From the NCBI GenBank assembly GCA_024364805.1, contig CM044499.1, forward strand, positions 82,739,808-82,760,112: a stretch of DNA of 20,305 nucleotides, read 5' to 3'. The notes below the pieces were generated by a model. It made no database searches, was not told the origin of the DNA, and worked only from the letters and a program-made list of their open reading frames with translations. Positions 19,379 through 20,305 of this stretch are shown here, one piece after another (position 1 is the first letter of the stretch; the number at the start of each line of letters is the position of its first letter). This DNA is from Euprymna scolopes. Lineage: Eukaryota > Mollusca > Cephalopoda > Sepiida > Sepiolidae. The translations under genes and the position numbers were made by a program.

Positions 19379-19391
19379 AGAGGGGAAGGAA
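19379..19391 (+). other. Polypurine tract before the 3' LTR
   Basis: agaggggaaggaa, all purine, directly adjoins the TGTTATGTG start of the 3' LTR. This is the expected arrangement for an LTR retrotransposon and the main support for calling the direct repeats LTRs. Confidence 0.7.
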
Positions 19392-19449
19392 TGTTATGTG
19401 ATCGCCGGGCAATGCCAGTTAGAAAATAATTATTCAGAATCAGGTTATC

Positions 19450-19480
<31 letters not shown>

Positions 19481-19590
19481 CTATCTATCTGCTTAATATC
19501 TATTTTTCTTTAGCTGACAGAATGACAATAGTTGAATCGTGGAGAACGATAGTTCAGGTGGAGAAGGGTTAAAGGGCCAATGTTGTGACA
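19392..19590 (+). repeat. 3' LTR (199 bp)
   Basis: Starts TGTTATGTGATCGC and ends GTTGTGACA. It is longer than the 5' copy because of an expanded (TATC)n run, partly offset by the absence of the 12-bp segment seen in the 5' copy. Confidence 0.75.
19445..19490 (+). repeat. (TATC)n microsatellite
   Basis: About eleven ATCT units with one interruption (tatttatc). The matching run in the 5' LTR has only about three units. Confidence 0.9.
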
Positions 19591-20305
19591 TATTGAGAAA
19601 AACTATTTTTTACTGCAATAAACTTATAGTCCGTTTATTGTTTCTCTATATTATAATTAAAAAATAATCACTTAAATAATTACATAATCCGTGCAAAAGT
19701 TGAACAAGAAATGTATTTTAAAAGAGAAAAAATAAATAAATAACACAAAAAATAAATAAATAACACAAAAAATAATTAAGACAATGCATACAAGTCCATA
19801 TGCGACAAAAAAACCCTAAAAAAACAAACCCTTTTTAACATCAAAAAATGAAATTACTCACAGTTTGAGCTTTTTACAGAAAAAAAAAGTTCTGGATCAA
19901 TACAGTGAACATATGTGTATTTTTTTTTGTTTGTTCTTTTCTCTTTTTGTTTTTAATAAGCAGACAACATTTTTTTAGCATAAAGATATTTTGTGCTTTA
20001 AATAAAACTTTACAATAAAGGATGCAAACAATTCCTTTATAAAAGAGTTCTTTATTTTTCTTTTCTTCTTGAAAATTGACGGAAAGTCTATTGAAAATAG
20101 TTCTTTAGGGTTTGGATGTTTTTAGGGCACAACCTAATAAAATAAATGATTCCATATAAGCTTCTGAAATGAAGAACACAACAACTTCATAAAAGGTTAC
20201 ACAGAAAAGGTTTATTAAGGAGAATGTGATATGTTCCTTGTCAAAAGCTGGACTTCAGCTACCTGGATGCTGTGTGAAAGTAGGGGGAATGTGTGGCTCG
20301 TGTGT
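19591..20305. other. AT-rich right flank, nothing recognised
   Basis: No gene or known element. A perfect 20-bp tandem duplication (aataaataaataacacaaaa) lies at 19731-19770. Confidence 0.6.

Larger units (their letters stand above)
15375..19590 (+). mobile_element. LTR element without recognisable gag-pol
   Basis: Two direct repeats with TG...CA ends (15375-15553 and 19392-19590) enclose about 3.84 kb. The second is preceded by an A/G-only tract (agaggggaaggaa), as in LTR retrotransposons. No gag, protease, RT or integrase signature is visible on either strand of the interior, so it may be a large non-autonomous derivative (LARD-like) or an element whose coding part has decayed past recognition. 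By hand, about 12 substitutions in about 165 alignable LTR positions, 10 of them transitions, suggest it is younger than the Gypsy fossil at 10377. No clear target duplication was found. Confidence 0.65.

Overview
The window looks like intergenic or intronic DNA from an animal, most likely a lophotrochozoan and plausibly a cephalopod mollusc. The organism is an inference. It rests on strong AT richness, a dense litter of decayed retroelements of kinds common in molluscs, a 5S-rRNA-headed SINE, and a mariner fragment whose N-terminus (MEVH.KQKCVIEFL) resembles the mariner/SETMAR-like proteins abundant in cephalopods. I find no host protein-coding gene, tRNA or intact rRNA gene that I can defend.

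Layout: 1-1024 is the 3' part of a Jockey/CR1-type LINE. It is followed by a 5'-truncated RTE-like LINE (about 1028-2105). A mariner remnant lies at 2557-2860. From 3291 to 4117 there is an unusual element with inverted ends of about 140 bp and a core of alternating ~150-bp tandem units. A further inverted fragment of the same unit lies at 4268-4321, and a small palindromic MITE-like element at 4337-4593. A long AT-rich stretch without genes runs to about 6200.

Three LTR-type fossils fill much of the rest. The first is a Gypsy (Ty3-like) element on the minus strand (about 6628-8750), with gag, protease, the start of RT and the distal part of integrase still recognisable. The second is a Gypsy element on the plus strand at 10377-14988, with both LTRs, gag, protease, RT, RNase H and integrase recognisable but heavily decayed. 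It carries a 5S-derived SINE (13071-13367) inserted between near-matching 9-bp target duplications. The third is a younger-looking LTR pair (15375-15553 and 19392-19590) around about 3.8 kb in which I cannot recognise gag or pol.

The parts do not act as a genetic system; the window is a stratigraphy of insertions. The minus-strand Gypsy and the 10377 element are old, the SINE landed inside the latter, and the 15375 LTR pair is least diverged. The best leads are the satellite-bearing inverted-repeat element, the precisely delimited SINE insertion, and the LTR pair whose interior has no visible gag-pol but does have a TATA-like box and a short candidate leader exon.
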